A DNA stretch of 14,601 nt from NCBI GenBank assembly GCA_007125875.1, contig SLCI01000065.1, positions 1 through 14,601 on the forward strand, in the 5' to 3' direction. This document shows, one piece after another, positions 1 through 6,767 of the stretch. This stretch comes from Kiritimatiellia bacterium. Its GTDB lineage: Bacteria > Verrucomicrobiota > Kiritimatiellia > SLAD01. A model generated the notes under the pieces. It saw only the letters and a program-made list of their open reading frames with translations. It was not told where the DNA came from and ran no database searches. The stretch's first letter is position 1; each line of letters begins with the position of its first letter. Position numbers and translations under genes: made by a program.

Positions 1-441
1 GCTGATTTTCTTCGGTCGATGGAAGAACTGCACATGGGTGACGAGATGATGGAGGACGATCTTGATCCGAAAGAAGCCATTGCATGGATCAGTGCAGATG
101 ACTACACGGTTCAGCGGATGCGTTTTGTCCAAGTCGGACCTCAAGGCGGCGATGTGACGATTGATATCGATTTCAGCGACTATCGAGTACACCGCGGATT
201 GCCCATAGCGCATCACATGAAGCTGAGCATCAGTGGAATTGATCAGATGATGTCTTCTGAAGATGCCGCGATGGCGCGCGCACAGATGGAACAGTTGAAG
301 GCGCAGCTCGAGCATATGCCCGAAGCTCAGCGTGCCATGATTGAAGAGCAGCTTGCTCCGCAGATTGCGCAGTTTGAGCAGATGATGTCTTCCGGTGGTA
401 CCGATATGGAGATTCGTGTGGTCGACATAACCGTCGAATAA
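1..441 (+). CDS. LolA-like outer-membrane lipoprotein-sorting family protein, C-terminal part (5' end outside window)
   Basis: The reading frame is open from the first base (ADFLRS before the first Met at base 19), so this is most likely the end of a longer gene and not a 140-residue protein. The visible part has beta strands typical of the curved sheet of LolA/LolB-like proteins: AWISADDYTVQRM, then TIDIDFSDYRV, then HHMKLSISG and a last strand MEIRVVDITVE. Proteins of this family bind acyl chains of lipoproteins or related lipids in the periplasm. Between the last two strands sits a stretch of about 45 residues rich in Met, Gln and Glu, predicted helical, flanked by two copies of QMMSS. No signal peptide is visible because the N-terminus is missing. 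The family call rests on strand pattern only; another beta-rich periplasmic family is possible. Confidence 0.6.
   Translation, partial: ADFLRSMEELHMGDEMMEDDLDPKEAIAWISADDYTVQRMRFVQVGPQGGDVTIDIDFSDYRVHRGLPIAHHMKLSISGIDQMMSSEDAAMARAQMEQLKAQLEHMPEAQRAMIEEQLAPQIAQFEQMMSSGGTDMEIRVVDITVE
241..392 (+). repeat. Short direct repeat (two 17-bp copies) flanking the helical insert of the LolA-like gene
   Basis: Bases 241-257 and 376-392 are the same except for one base (GATCAGATGATGTCTTC versus GAGCAGATGATGTCTTC). They are 135 bp apart, exactly 45 codons, and encode DQMMSS and EQMMSS. The repeat brackets the Met/Gln/Glu-rich helix, which could be an in-frame insertion or the product of an old duplication. 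Simple compositional bias in a Met-rich helix is the alternative. Confidence 0.6.
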
Positions 442-513
442 CACGGACGGGCTATTTCGCTGATTACCGTTTAGATTGATCGGCACGGCGTAATAAATTG
501 CGCCCGTTGCCGG

Positions 514-2253
514 TCAGTCTGTTGAAGGGAAGTCTTCGCCTGGCGCGGCTAGCGGTTCCATCGCTCCGCTGATTACATCTAGACTCATCTTGTCGAGGCC
601 TTGCACATCGCTGCAGGCCTCGAATAGGTCTTGGAGTGCGAGCAACTCTTCTAAGATGATGTAGCGGGCGATATCGCCCCCTTCGCTCATAATCGAAATA
701 TCGACCTTGTTCTCATCTTTCGCGAGCGTGAAAGCGAGCGCCTCTTTCCTGACGCGGTACGTCGGTACTTCGACTGGTAAGCGGAATACAAAGAACTCTT
801 CATTGCGAAAAGCGGCTACGAGATGGTTGAGTAAAAATTCAGCGATATCGGCAGTCGGGAACAAAAGAGAAATGACCTGCGATTCGCTCTCTACGTGACC
901 TGCCATTTTCTTGAGTCCGGCACCTCCGTGCAGTGCGCGATTGAGCAGGGGAGGTGCTGCTAATGTAGTGAGCAGGGTCATCATGATGGCGGCACCGAAA
1001 ATCTCGCGCGGTACCGCACCCGAAGCCAAGCCAATCCCGGCAACAATCAACGCCACCTCACCACGCGGCAACATCCCGAGTCCGATCCGCAGCGCCCCAC
1101 GCACATTAAAGCCGGTTGGTATCGCAGCCACGCCGCAGCCGAGTACTTTCGACGCGACGGCAAAGATTGTGTAGACGAACCCAAAGGTCAGCATGCCTTG
1201 CATGGCGCTGAGATCGACCATCATACCCATCACGCAGAAGAAAATCGGGACCAGCGTGTGGTAGACGTTATGCAGCTTGTTTTGGATAAGGTCTACGAGA
1301 TCCGTTTGAGCCAACGCGAGGCCGGCGATGTACGCGCCGATAATCATGGCGAGGCCAGCCATCTCTGATAGACCAGCGAGGAAGAGCGCCAGTCCGAGCG
1401 AAATATAGGCGATGGTGCCTGGATTTTTGACGGTTTTGACAAAGCGCGCGATCCGGCGCGCGGTCAGCAAGCCTACCAGCGTCAGAATAAGCCAGAACCC
1501 AATCCCTTTGGCGGCGATCCAGCCGATCTCGCCGATTGTGATCGTGCTACCCGCCTGCTCGAGTTTGGCCATGCCGGTGACCACCGCAAGGATGATGATA
1601 CATAGTACATCATCGAATACGGCAGCGGAGAGAATCGTGACGCCTTCCGGCGAATCCATCTTCTTGCGCTCGGATAGAATACGAGCGGTAATGCCGACTG
1701 AAGTTGCTGTCGATATCGCGCCAAGAAACAAAGCCGTTGGGTCTAACCACGAGTCGGCTAGCCCAAACCAAAAGGCGCATAGCACGCCGAATACAAACGA
1801 AAAGACGATGCCGCCCACGCCTACGATGCTGCCCTTGAAGGAATACCGGATGAACATCGCCACATCCGTTTCAAGGCCCGACATGAAGAGCAACAGAATC
1901 GAGGCCAGTACCGCAATCCCGTATAGCTCAGTAGAAACTGGGATCAGTCCCTCCGCCAGCGGGAAAAGGGGGCCGATTACCGGCCACTCGATCGCGCCCA
2001 GCGCATAGGGGCCGATCAAGATACCCGCACAGACTTCACCGATTACGTTGGGTAGATGCAGATAGCGACGGCACAAGTAACCCGCAAAATTGGCGACGAC
2101 CAAGATGATCGCCAGATCCATGATCAACTTAAGGATGGGATCCGACGCATAGTCTCCATTTGGCGTCATGGAAAAGGCCCATGCCGACGCCGGCACTAGC
2201 CAACAGGCTAGGCCAAGTAGTACAAATGCCCGGACGGGCGTATTGCGCGTCAT
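514..2253 (-). CDS. CPA2-family Na+(K+)/H+ antiporter with C-terminal cytoplasmic domain
   Basis: This inner-membrane antiporter exchanges monovalent cations for protons (Pfam Na_H_Exchanger, CPA2). It is hydrophobic throughout residues 40-440, consistent with about 12-13 membrane helices. The unwound-helix motif TSVGITARILSE lies at 184-195 and the ion-binding pair FDDV at Asp214-Asp215. A double Asp, as in NapA, is the pattern associated with electrogenic exchange. PRGEVALIVAGIG near 396 is another CPA2 hallmark. The N-terminus has an extra signal-peptide-like segment (1-26, ending ASAWA) before the first core helix. Residues 445-579 are a soluble tail that I do not recognise; it lacks the GxGxxG of a TrkA-N/KTN domain. 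The start is supported by AAGGGGG four bases before the ATG. It is the last gene of the minus-strand operon, 28 bp after the acyl-CoA synthetase. Ion specificity cannot be read from sequence. Confidence 0.9.
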   Translation of the reverse strand: MTRNTPVRAFVLLGLACWLVPASAWAFSMTPNGDYASDPILKLIMDLAIILVVANFAGYLCRRYLHLPNVIGEVCAGILIGPYALGAIEWPVIGPLFPLAEGLIPVSTELYGIAVLASILLLFMSGLETDVAMFIRYSFKGSIVGVGGIVFSFVFGVLCAFWFGLADSWLDPTALFLGAISTATSVGITARILSERKKMDSPEGVTILSAAVFDDVLCIIILAVVTGMAKLEQAGSTITIGEIGWIAAKGIGFWLILTLVGLLTARRIARFVKTVKNPGTIAYISLGLALFLAGLSEMAGLAMIIGAYIAGLALAQTDLVDLIQNKLHNVYHTLVPIFFCVMGMMVDLSAMQGMLTFGFVYTIFAVASKVLGCGVAAIPTGFNVRGALRIGLGMLPRGEVALIVAGIGLASGAVPREIFGAAIMMTLLTTLAAPPLLNRALHGGAGLKKMAGHVESESQVISLLFPTADIAEFLLNHLVAAFRNEEFFVFRLPVEVPTYRVRKEALAFTLAKDENKVDISIMSEGGDIARYIILEELLALQDLFEACSDVQGLDKMSLDVISGAMEPLAAPGEDFPSTD

Positions 2254-2281
2254 GATCCCCCTTAAATTATTCGGACGTTCG

Positions 2282-5050
2282 CTACGTTAGTTTGCGCGGT
2301 GGCTGATGGAAAGGATCCGGTTCAACCTGAATTCGCGCATCCACGATGCGGCATCCTTTTCCGGGTTCCAGCGCGAAGATGGGGTTCAGGTCGAGTTCGA
2401 AGATCTCCGGCACATCTTCCACCAGTAGCGAGATGCGCAATAAGATCTCCTTGATGGCATCAATATCCGCTGGTGGATGCCCACGATAACCCTGCAAGAG
2501 CCGATGACCGCGAATCTCCTTCACCATCTTGTCGACGTCTTGATCCGTCAGCGGTGTTACGCGGAAACAAATATCAGCCAGGACCTCGACATGTACGCCA
2601 CCCAGGCCGAAGGCAACCAATGGGCCAAAGACCGGGTCTCCCGTCACACCAACCATGACTTCTACGCCGCCACTGACCATCGGCTGAACCAGCACCCCTT
2701 CCATCGCGTCGAGCTGATCAATCGCTTTGAGCTTCTGCTGGATATCATTGAAGGCGTTCCGTACCGCATCAGCGCCCTGCAGCTTCAAGTAGACGCCACC
2801 CATGTCCGACTTATGCACGATCGTCAATGACGCCAGTTTAACTGCAACCGGATAACCAATCTGTTCAGCCATCGCGACGGCCTCATCAGCGGATTTTGCC
2901 ACGCCACCTTCACCGACAGGCAGACGATATGCACTCAATACATCGCGGGTTTCTTCAGTCGAGAGCCAGCCAGCACCTCGTGTGGAAAGCGCGTTTTGGC
3001 ATATCTCGCGCGCCCGCGCAGTATCAATATCCGTAAATTCCGGAATCATACCGACTGGCTCCCGTAGCCAAGACGCGTAATCTCCGATTTTACTGAAAAC
3101 CCTGGCCGCGGATTCGGGAAAAGCGTACACCGGCACCCGTTCATCGGAGCCCACGCGCAACGGCGCATGCACGCCTTCCTCGACCATTAAGCAGGCGAGC
3201 ACGGGCTTGTGATCGGCACCTTGCGCACGCGCACTAGCGACACCCTCTTCGATCGCTGTATTGATCGACGTATTATTGGCTGTGCCGACAGGGATATAGA
3301 TGACGATCATCATATCGATGCCGTCATTTAGCAGCACAGACTCCACCGTCTTGCGGAAGTGCTCAGGTGGCGCCGAGGCGATCATGTCAACGGGGTTTCC
3401 TGCGGCCGCCGCAGCGGGAAGGAACGTCTTCAAGTGTTCCTGCAACTCTTCGCTAAGGACGGGCACTTCCAAGCCGCCCGCCTCACAGGCGTCGGAGCAA
3501 AGGATCCCGGGGCCGCCCGCGTTGGTCACGATGGCGACGCGTTTGCCTTGCGGCAGCGGCTGCTCCGCCAGCGCGGCGGCGAGATCAAACATCTCCTCCA
3601 GCGTGTCGCAGCGCAAGACGCCGGTTTGTTGGAAGAGCGCCTCCACGGGCGTGTCCGCCGCGGCCAAGGCGGCGGTGTGCGATCCGGCGGCACGACGACC
3701 CGCTGAGGTGCGACCACCTTTTACGCACACAATCGGCTTGCTGCGGCTAACCCGGCGCGCAATTCGTGCAAAGCGGCGTGGGTTCTTGATCGACTCCATA
3801 TAGAGCAGGATGACATTGGTCATCTCGTCGCCTTCCCAGTACTGCAACAGATCGTTGCCCGAAACATCGGCTTTGTTGCCGATGCTCACGAAGGTGGAGA
3901 GACCCAAATTCAGCCGTTTAGCCAACGCCAAAATCGCTAAACCTAGCGCGCCACTTTGGGAGGACATCGCTACCGTGCCGTGGGGCGGAAAGATCGGTGA
4001 AAACGAGGCGTTTAGACAGACTTCTGGATCCGTGTTCAAGAGACCAAGGCAGTTTGGCCCAATGATGCGCATGCCATAGCCACGCGCCTTATCGACCAGC
4101 GCCTCTTGCAGCGCTCGGCCTTCTTCATTGGTTTCCGCGAATCCAGCAGAAATCACGATCAAGGCGCGCACACCACACGCGGCACAATCGTCCACCGCGC
4201 TCATCACCAAGTCTTTGGGCACCACAATCACGGCGAGGTCAACTGGCTCCGGCAAGTCCCGCATCGACGCGTAGGCGCGCATCGAGCAAATGACTTTGGC
4301 TTTCGGATTGACGGGGTAAATGCACCCTTGGAAACGACTGAGTACCAGTCCTTCCATGATGCGATAGCCAATCGAAGAGGGTTTGCGCGATGCGCCAACC
4401 ACGGCCACAGATGATGGCTTGAAAAAGGGGCGCATAGAGGCGGCCGTGAATAGACGGTCGCGCATTTCCGTTTTTGCTACGCTGTCCGCGCCGGGCAACA
4501 CCGAGAATTCAACCGTCACGAAACCATCATCATAGCGCTCCGTAACCGGGAAGCCGGAATTACGGAAGACCTCCAGCATCGCCTTGTTGTTTGTGTCGGT
4601 GATCGCACGAAATTCTGTGAACCCGTGCTGAATCGCGAGCAAAGACATACGCTCGAGTAGCAGCGTGCCCAACCCTTTGCCTTGCGAGGCGTCCTCCACC
4701 GTCACCGCCACCTCGGCCGTGGTTTCGTTGACCGAAAAGTATGAACCGGTGGCGATGATCCGCTGTTCGCCCGAGCCGGACAAGCGCGTCACAATCATGG
4801 TCAATACGCGTGTGGGGTCGCTGTCATCGCACATTTGTCCGATCGCCGACTCGCCGGGCTTACTGTCAGAGAAGAAGCGGCTCCGCCGTGATTCGGGCGA
4901 AAGTCGCTTAAAGAAGTCGACCAACGCCGGTTCATCCTGTGGCGAGGCAACATGGATGGTGGCTGTCGTGCCATCCCGAAGGATGACACGACCGCGCTCG
5001 GCCGAATCTTGGTAGGGCGGTGGAACGTACAGCGGGCGAGTGGGGATCAT
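2282..5050 (-). CDS. GNAT acetyltransferase fused to ADP-forming acetyl-CoA synthetase (acyl-CoA synthetase, NDP-forming)
   Basis: This 922-residue fusion runs in order: GNAT domain (about 22-185, acetyl-CoA loop QGKGLG at 123-128), CoA-binding Rossmann domain (205-300, VAVVGASRKPSSIGY), succinyl-CoA-ligase-like domains (320-660, with GPNCLG and SSQSGALG), and ATP-grasp (690-910, HKSDMGGV, FELDLNP). ADP-forming synthetases interconvert acetyl-CoA, ADP and Pi with acetate, ATP and CoA through phosphohistidine. The alpha-type His (GSHTAALA, His458) and the ATP-grasp His (VHKSD, His746) are both present, so the ligase half may be active. The enterobacterial protein acetyltransferase Pat/PatZ has the same two parts in reverse order and an inactive ligase. 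The gene starts 10 bp after the cyclophilin stop; its ribosome site AGGA overlaps that TAG. The GNAT half could acetylate proteins such as acetyl-CoA synthetase; the substrate is unknown. Confidence 0.92.
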   Translation of the reverse strand: MIPTRPLYVPPPYQDSAERGRVILRDGTTATIHVASPQDEPALVDFFKRLSPESRRSRFFSDSKPGESAIGQMCDDSDPTRVLTMIVTRLSGSGEQRIIATGSYFSVNETTAEVAVTVEDASQGKGLGTLLLERMSLLAIQHGFTEFRAITDTNNKAMLEVFRNSGFPVTERYDDGFVTVEFSVLPGADSVAKTEMRDRLFTAASMRPFFKPSSVAVVGASRKPSSIGYRIMEGLVLSRFQGCIYPVNPKAKVICSMRAYASMRDLPEPVDLAVIVVPKDLVMSAVDDCAACGVRALIVISAGFAETNEEGRALQEALVDKARGYGMRIIGPNCLGLLNTDPEVCLNASFSPIFPPHGTVAMSSQSGALGLAILALAKRLNLGLSTFVSIGNKADVSGNDLLQYWEGDEMTNVILLYMESIKNPRRFARIARRVSRSKPIVCVKGGRTSAGRRAAGSHTAALAAADTPVEALFQQTGVLRCDTLEEMFDLAAALAEQPLPQGKRVAIVTNAGGPGILCSDACEAGGLEVPVLSEELQEHLKTFLPAAAAAGNPVDMIASAPPEHFRKTVESVLLNDGIDMMIVIYIPVGTANNTSINTAIEEGVASARAQGADHKPVLACLMVEEGVHAPLRVGSDERVPVYAFPESAARVFSKIGDYASWLREPVGMIPEFTDIDTARAREICQNALSTRGAGWLSTEETRDVLSAYRLPVGEGGVAKSADEAVAMAEQIGYPVAVKLASLTIVHKSDMGGVYLKLQGADAVRNAFNDIQQKLKAIDQLDAMEGVLVQPMVSGGVEVMVGVTGDPVFGPLVAFGLGGVHVEVLADICFRVTPLTDQDVDKMVKEIRGHRLLQGYRGHPPADIDAIKEILLRISLLVEDVPEIFELDLNPIFALEPGKGCRIVDARIQVEPDPFHQPPRKLT

Positions 5051-5060
5051 GATCTATTTC

Positions 5061-5726
5061 CTAATTTCGGGTGACTTCCAGAATTTCGATGGGCTCAACA
5101 GGAACATCCGAGTGCGGCCCGCTCCGACCCGTACGCACGGAGACGATCGCGTCTACGACATCCATGCCCTCGGTCACGCGTCCGAAAACAGCGTATCCGA
5201 ACCCTTGCGGATTGGGCGCAGTGTGATTCAGAAAGGCGTTATCCGCCACATTGATAAAGAATTGGCTGGTGGCGCTGTCAACAACCTGCGTGCGCGCCAT
5301 CGCCAACGTTCCTCGTTCATTCTTCAGGCCGTTTGTAGCCTCATTGCGGATGGGTTCATTCGTGGGCTTTTGATTCATGTCGGCGGTGAAGCCGCCACCT
5401 TGGACCATGAAGTTAGGAATCACGCGGTGAAAAATCGTCCCCGCATAGTATCCATCGTCCACATAGCGTAGGAAGTTTTCGACGGTAATCGGGGCTTCGT
5501 CTTGAAATAATTCGACGACAATATCGCCTTTGCTTGTTTTAATCGTGACCACGGGATTCTCCTTTTCTGTTACTGCGGTGTCTATATCTTGGGCACCTGC
5601 TTCGATGACGGATGCTGCTGCTTCGGAATCAACTGTTGCTTCGTAGTCTCTGGCTTCCTCTGCAAACGCACTTTGCGTCATCAGCATTGAGATGCCAACA
5701 ACGGTCAGTTTTAGCCAATTCTTCAT
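5061..5726 (-). CDS. ppiA: Periplasmic cyclophilin-type peptidyl-prolyl cis-trans isomerase (PpiA-like)
   Basis: The enzyme catalyses cis-trans isomerisation of prolyl bonds in exported proteins. Residues 1-22 are a Sec signal peptide (MKNWLKL, hydrophobic core, SAFA cleavage site). Residues 23-57 form an acidic, Ala/Glu-rich linker, and 58-221 are the cyclophilin domain. Active-site motif FHRVIPNFMVQGGGF supplies Arg101, Phe106, Met107 and Gln109, and SATSQFFINVADNAFL and FGYAVFGRV match E. coli PpiA closely as I recall it. I chose the ATG at 5726 over an in-frame GTG nine bases upstream because AAGGG sits 8 bases before it; the GTG remains possible. This is the first gene of the operon with the acyl-CoA synthetase and antiporter. 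About 200 bp separate it from the membrane-protein gene upstream, where I could not pick a convincing promoter. Confidence 0.92.
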   Translation of the reverse strand: MKNWLKLTVVGISMLMTQSAFAEEARDYEATVDSEAAASVIEAGAQDIDTAVTEKENPVVTIKTSKGDIVVELFQDEAPITVENFLRYVDDGYYAGTIFHRVIPNFMVQGGGFTADMNQKPTNEPIRNEATNGLKNERGTLAMARTQVVDSATSQFFINVADNAFLNHTAPNPQGFGYAVFGRVTEGMDVVDAIVSVRTGRSGPHSDVPVEPIEILEVTRN

Positions 5727-5889
5727 ATGCTTCACCCTTTCCTTTTCAATTCACGTGCAATTTGTTGCAAGTGTAAGTGATTTCGTAACAAGGGGCAACA
5801 ATGGATGGCGTAATGGAGTTGGTGAGGCCGTATATCAGGGAAATCATTATGGCGAGGAAGGTGTGCCAAGTGCGAATGAACTGCGCTGC

Positions 5890-5920
5890 GCTGACCTTCG
5901 CTCAGCTTCACCTCCGGTGA
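5890..5920 (-). other. Tandem small stem-loops after the four-helix membrane-protein gene (possible mRNA 3'-end structure)
   Basis: Reading the minus strand, 9 bases after the stop of the 5930-6460 gene there is TCACC-GGA-GGTGA (5908-5920), followed after one base by GCTGA-7 nt-TCAGC (5890-5906). Each is a perfect 5-bp stem. No T-run follows, so this is not a standard Rho-independent terminator. It may stabilise the 3' end, or be a REP-like unit if repeated elsewhere in the genome. Confidence 0.35.
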
Positions 5921-5929
5921 GGCGTTATC

Positions 5930-6460
5930 TCACGGATTATCTTGATTGCCGCGAGTCACATTTTGTTTCAACAGCATGCCTTCAATCCATTCGGCTTTCC
6001 ACACGATGAACAGCGACAAAGCGGCGGCGATCACCGCCTGACTCGTTTGCATCATATAAAACGATTTTAGCACGATGTCGCGGCGAACGGCGATCTCGAC
6101 CGACAGAATGCTGAGCGCTTCAACGGCTGAGACAAGGAATAACACGATCCCAACCAATCGTATCCAAAACACATGCGATGTCAGCGCAACTAGGCCGTCT
6201 GGGATGTCGACGGCTGGATCGCGACTCAGCGGGAGAACACGATCCAGTATGACCGATCGCTTGATCAGCAATAGATAGCTGAGTAGCAGCAGGGTGCCCG
6301 AGTAGAATAACGAAAAGACCAAGCCTTGTGTCGCGTTTACAAACTCTACCTCGTCGGTGGTGAGATAGTAGAAGATGTTCAGGAAGCTTTGCACAAAGCG
6401 CAGGACAAAGAGGAGCCCCATGCCGATGAACACGATCTCAACGATATCTTTCTTCTTCAT
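5930..6460 (-). CDS. Small four-helix integral membrane protein of unknown function
   Basis: I do not recognise the family. The 176-residue protein starts MKKKDIVEIVFIGMG and has four probable membrane helices at about 8-32, 46-66, 98-120 and 136-155, with a charged loop at 67-95 (KRSVILDRVLPLSRDP) and a polar tail ending NQDNP. No signal peptide is separable from helix 1. The ATG at 6460 is preferred over an in-frame GTG 18 codons upstream because AGGAGA lies 7 bases before it. A matching N-terminal fragment of 14 codons lies at 12380-12424 on the same strand, so the genome had at least two copies of this gene type. The gene stands alone: about 200 bp separate it from ppiA, and it diverges from the helical-repeat gene. 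Confidence 0.8.
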   Translation of the reverse strand: MKKKDIVEIVFIGMGLLFVLRFVQSFLNIFYYLTTDEVEFVNATQGLVFSLFYSGTLLLLSYLLLIKRSVILDRVLPLSRDPAVDIPDGLVALTSHVFWIRLVGIVLFLVSAVEALSILSVEIAVRRDIVLKSFYMMQTSQAVIAAALSLFIVWKAEWIEGMLLKQNVTRGNQDNP

Positions 6461-6616
6461 GGCGCGTTCTCCTGTCAGTGTCTCGAAGCGAGTTAGTGCT
6501 ATTCCCGTGTCCACAACGCAGTGTGGTAAATCTGGAGTAGGCTAAAAGATTCTTGGTTTGGTGTCTTCGTTTTTTCTGCTCCTAAGGGTCGACATTTGCT
6601 GCGCGATATCTCAGGC

Positions 6617-6637
6617 TTCGAACGTCGGAGGTTCGAA
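6617..6637. promoter_or_regulatory. Perfect 7-bp inverted repeat, candidate operator
   Basis: TTCGAAC (6617-6623) and GTTCGAA (6631-6637) are exact reverse complements with a 7-base spacer, giving half-sites centred 14 bp apart. This is the shape of a dimeric regulator site, about 150 bp upstream of the helical-repeat gene and on the promoter side of both divergent genes. The half-sites CGAAC/GTTCG resemble Gram-positive-type LexA boxes, but those have a 4-base spacer, so LexA is unlikely. Confidence 0.4.
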
Positions 6638-6676
6638 TGAGGAAAACGTCAGTGATCTATATGGTTTTTACTCGTG

Positions 6677-6705
6677 TTGGAGCAGTCTGCTAGTGGTGCT
6701 ATATC
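6677..6705 (+). promoter_or_regulatory. Weak candidate sigma70-type promoter for the helical-repeat gene
   Basis: TTGGAG (6677-6682) and TATATC (6700-6705) are separated by 17 bases, and the -10 is preceded by TG one base away (extended -10 form). The -35 matches the consensus at only three positions. The spacing and the location about 60 bp before the chosen ATG are the main support. Confidence 0.25.
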
Positions 6706-6767
6706 ATGGTTCCGGCAGCGCAAGAGACGGCGTGCGCTTGATCGTAGACAGCTTTTCGGAGATAGAA

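Larger units (their letters stand above)
6461..6767. promoter_or_regulatory. Divergent intergenic region with inverted repeats
   Basis: This 307-bp gap lies between two divergent genes and should hold both promoters. It contains the perfect inverted repeat TTCGAAC-7 nt-GTTCGAA (6617-6637) and a weaker one, CCACA-6 nt-TGTGG (6511-6526). The frame of the downstream gene stays open back to a TTG at 6558. The residues it would add do not look like a natural N-terminus, whereas MAITKLF at 6768 begins a signal peptide behind GGAG. I see no small RNA gene or extra coding sequence here. Confidence 0.5.

Noticed and set aside
447..504. ACGGGC ... GCCCGT inverted repeat between the LolA-like and antiporter genes, as a terminator.
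   Set aside because: The arms are only 6 bp and about 45 bases apart, with no T-run; a chance match is likely.
1412..2008. Long open frame of 198 codons opposite the antiporter gene.
   Set aside because: It is the antisense shadow of a strongly conserved membrane protein, with low-complexity Ser/Pro/Ala content and no domain signature.
5741..5800. Promoter for the ppiA operon (TTGTTG or TTGTTA with TACACT on the minus strand).
   Set aside because: The spacings are about 20 and 10 bases, outside the usual range, and the hexamers are weak.
6617..6637. LexA (SOS) box of the CGAAC-N4-GTTCG type.
   Set aside because: The spacer here is 7 bases, not 4, so the site does not fit the known box.
6624..6645. 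GGAGGTTCGAATGAGG resembles a tRNA T-arm (GGTTCGAAT).
   Set aside because: The flanking bases do not form a T-stem, and no acceptor, D or anticodon arms could be found around it.
6558..6767. Longer N-terminus for the helical-repeat protein (TTG start, 70 more residues).
   Set aside because: The extension lacks a ribosome site and would bury a normal signal peptide that begins at 6768 behind GGAG.
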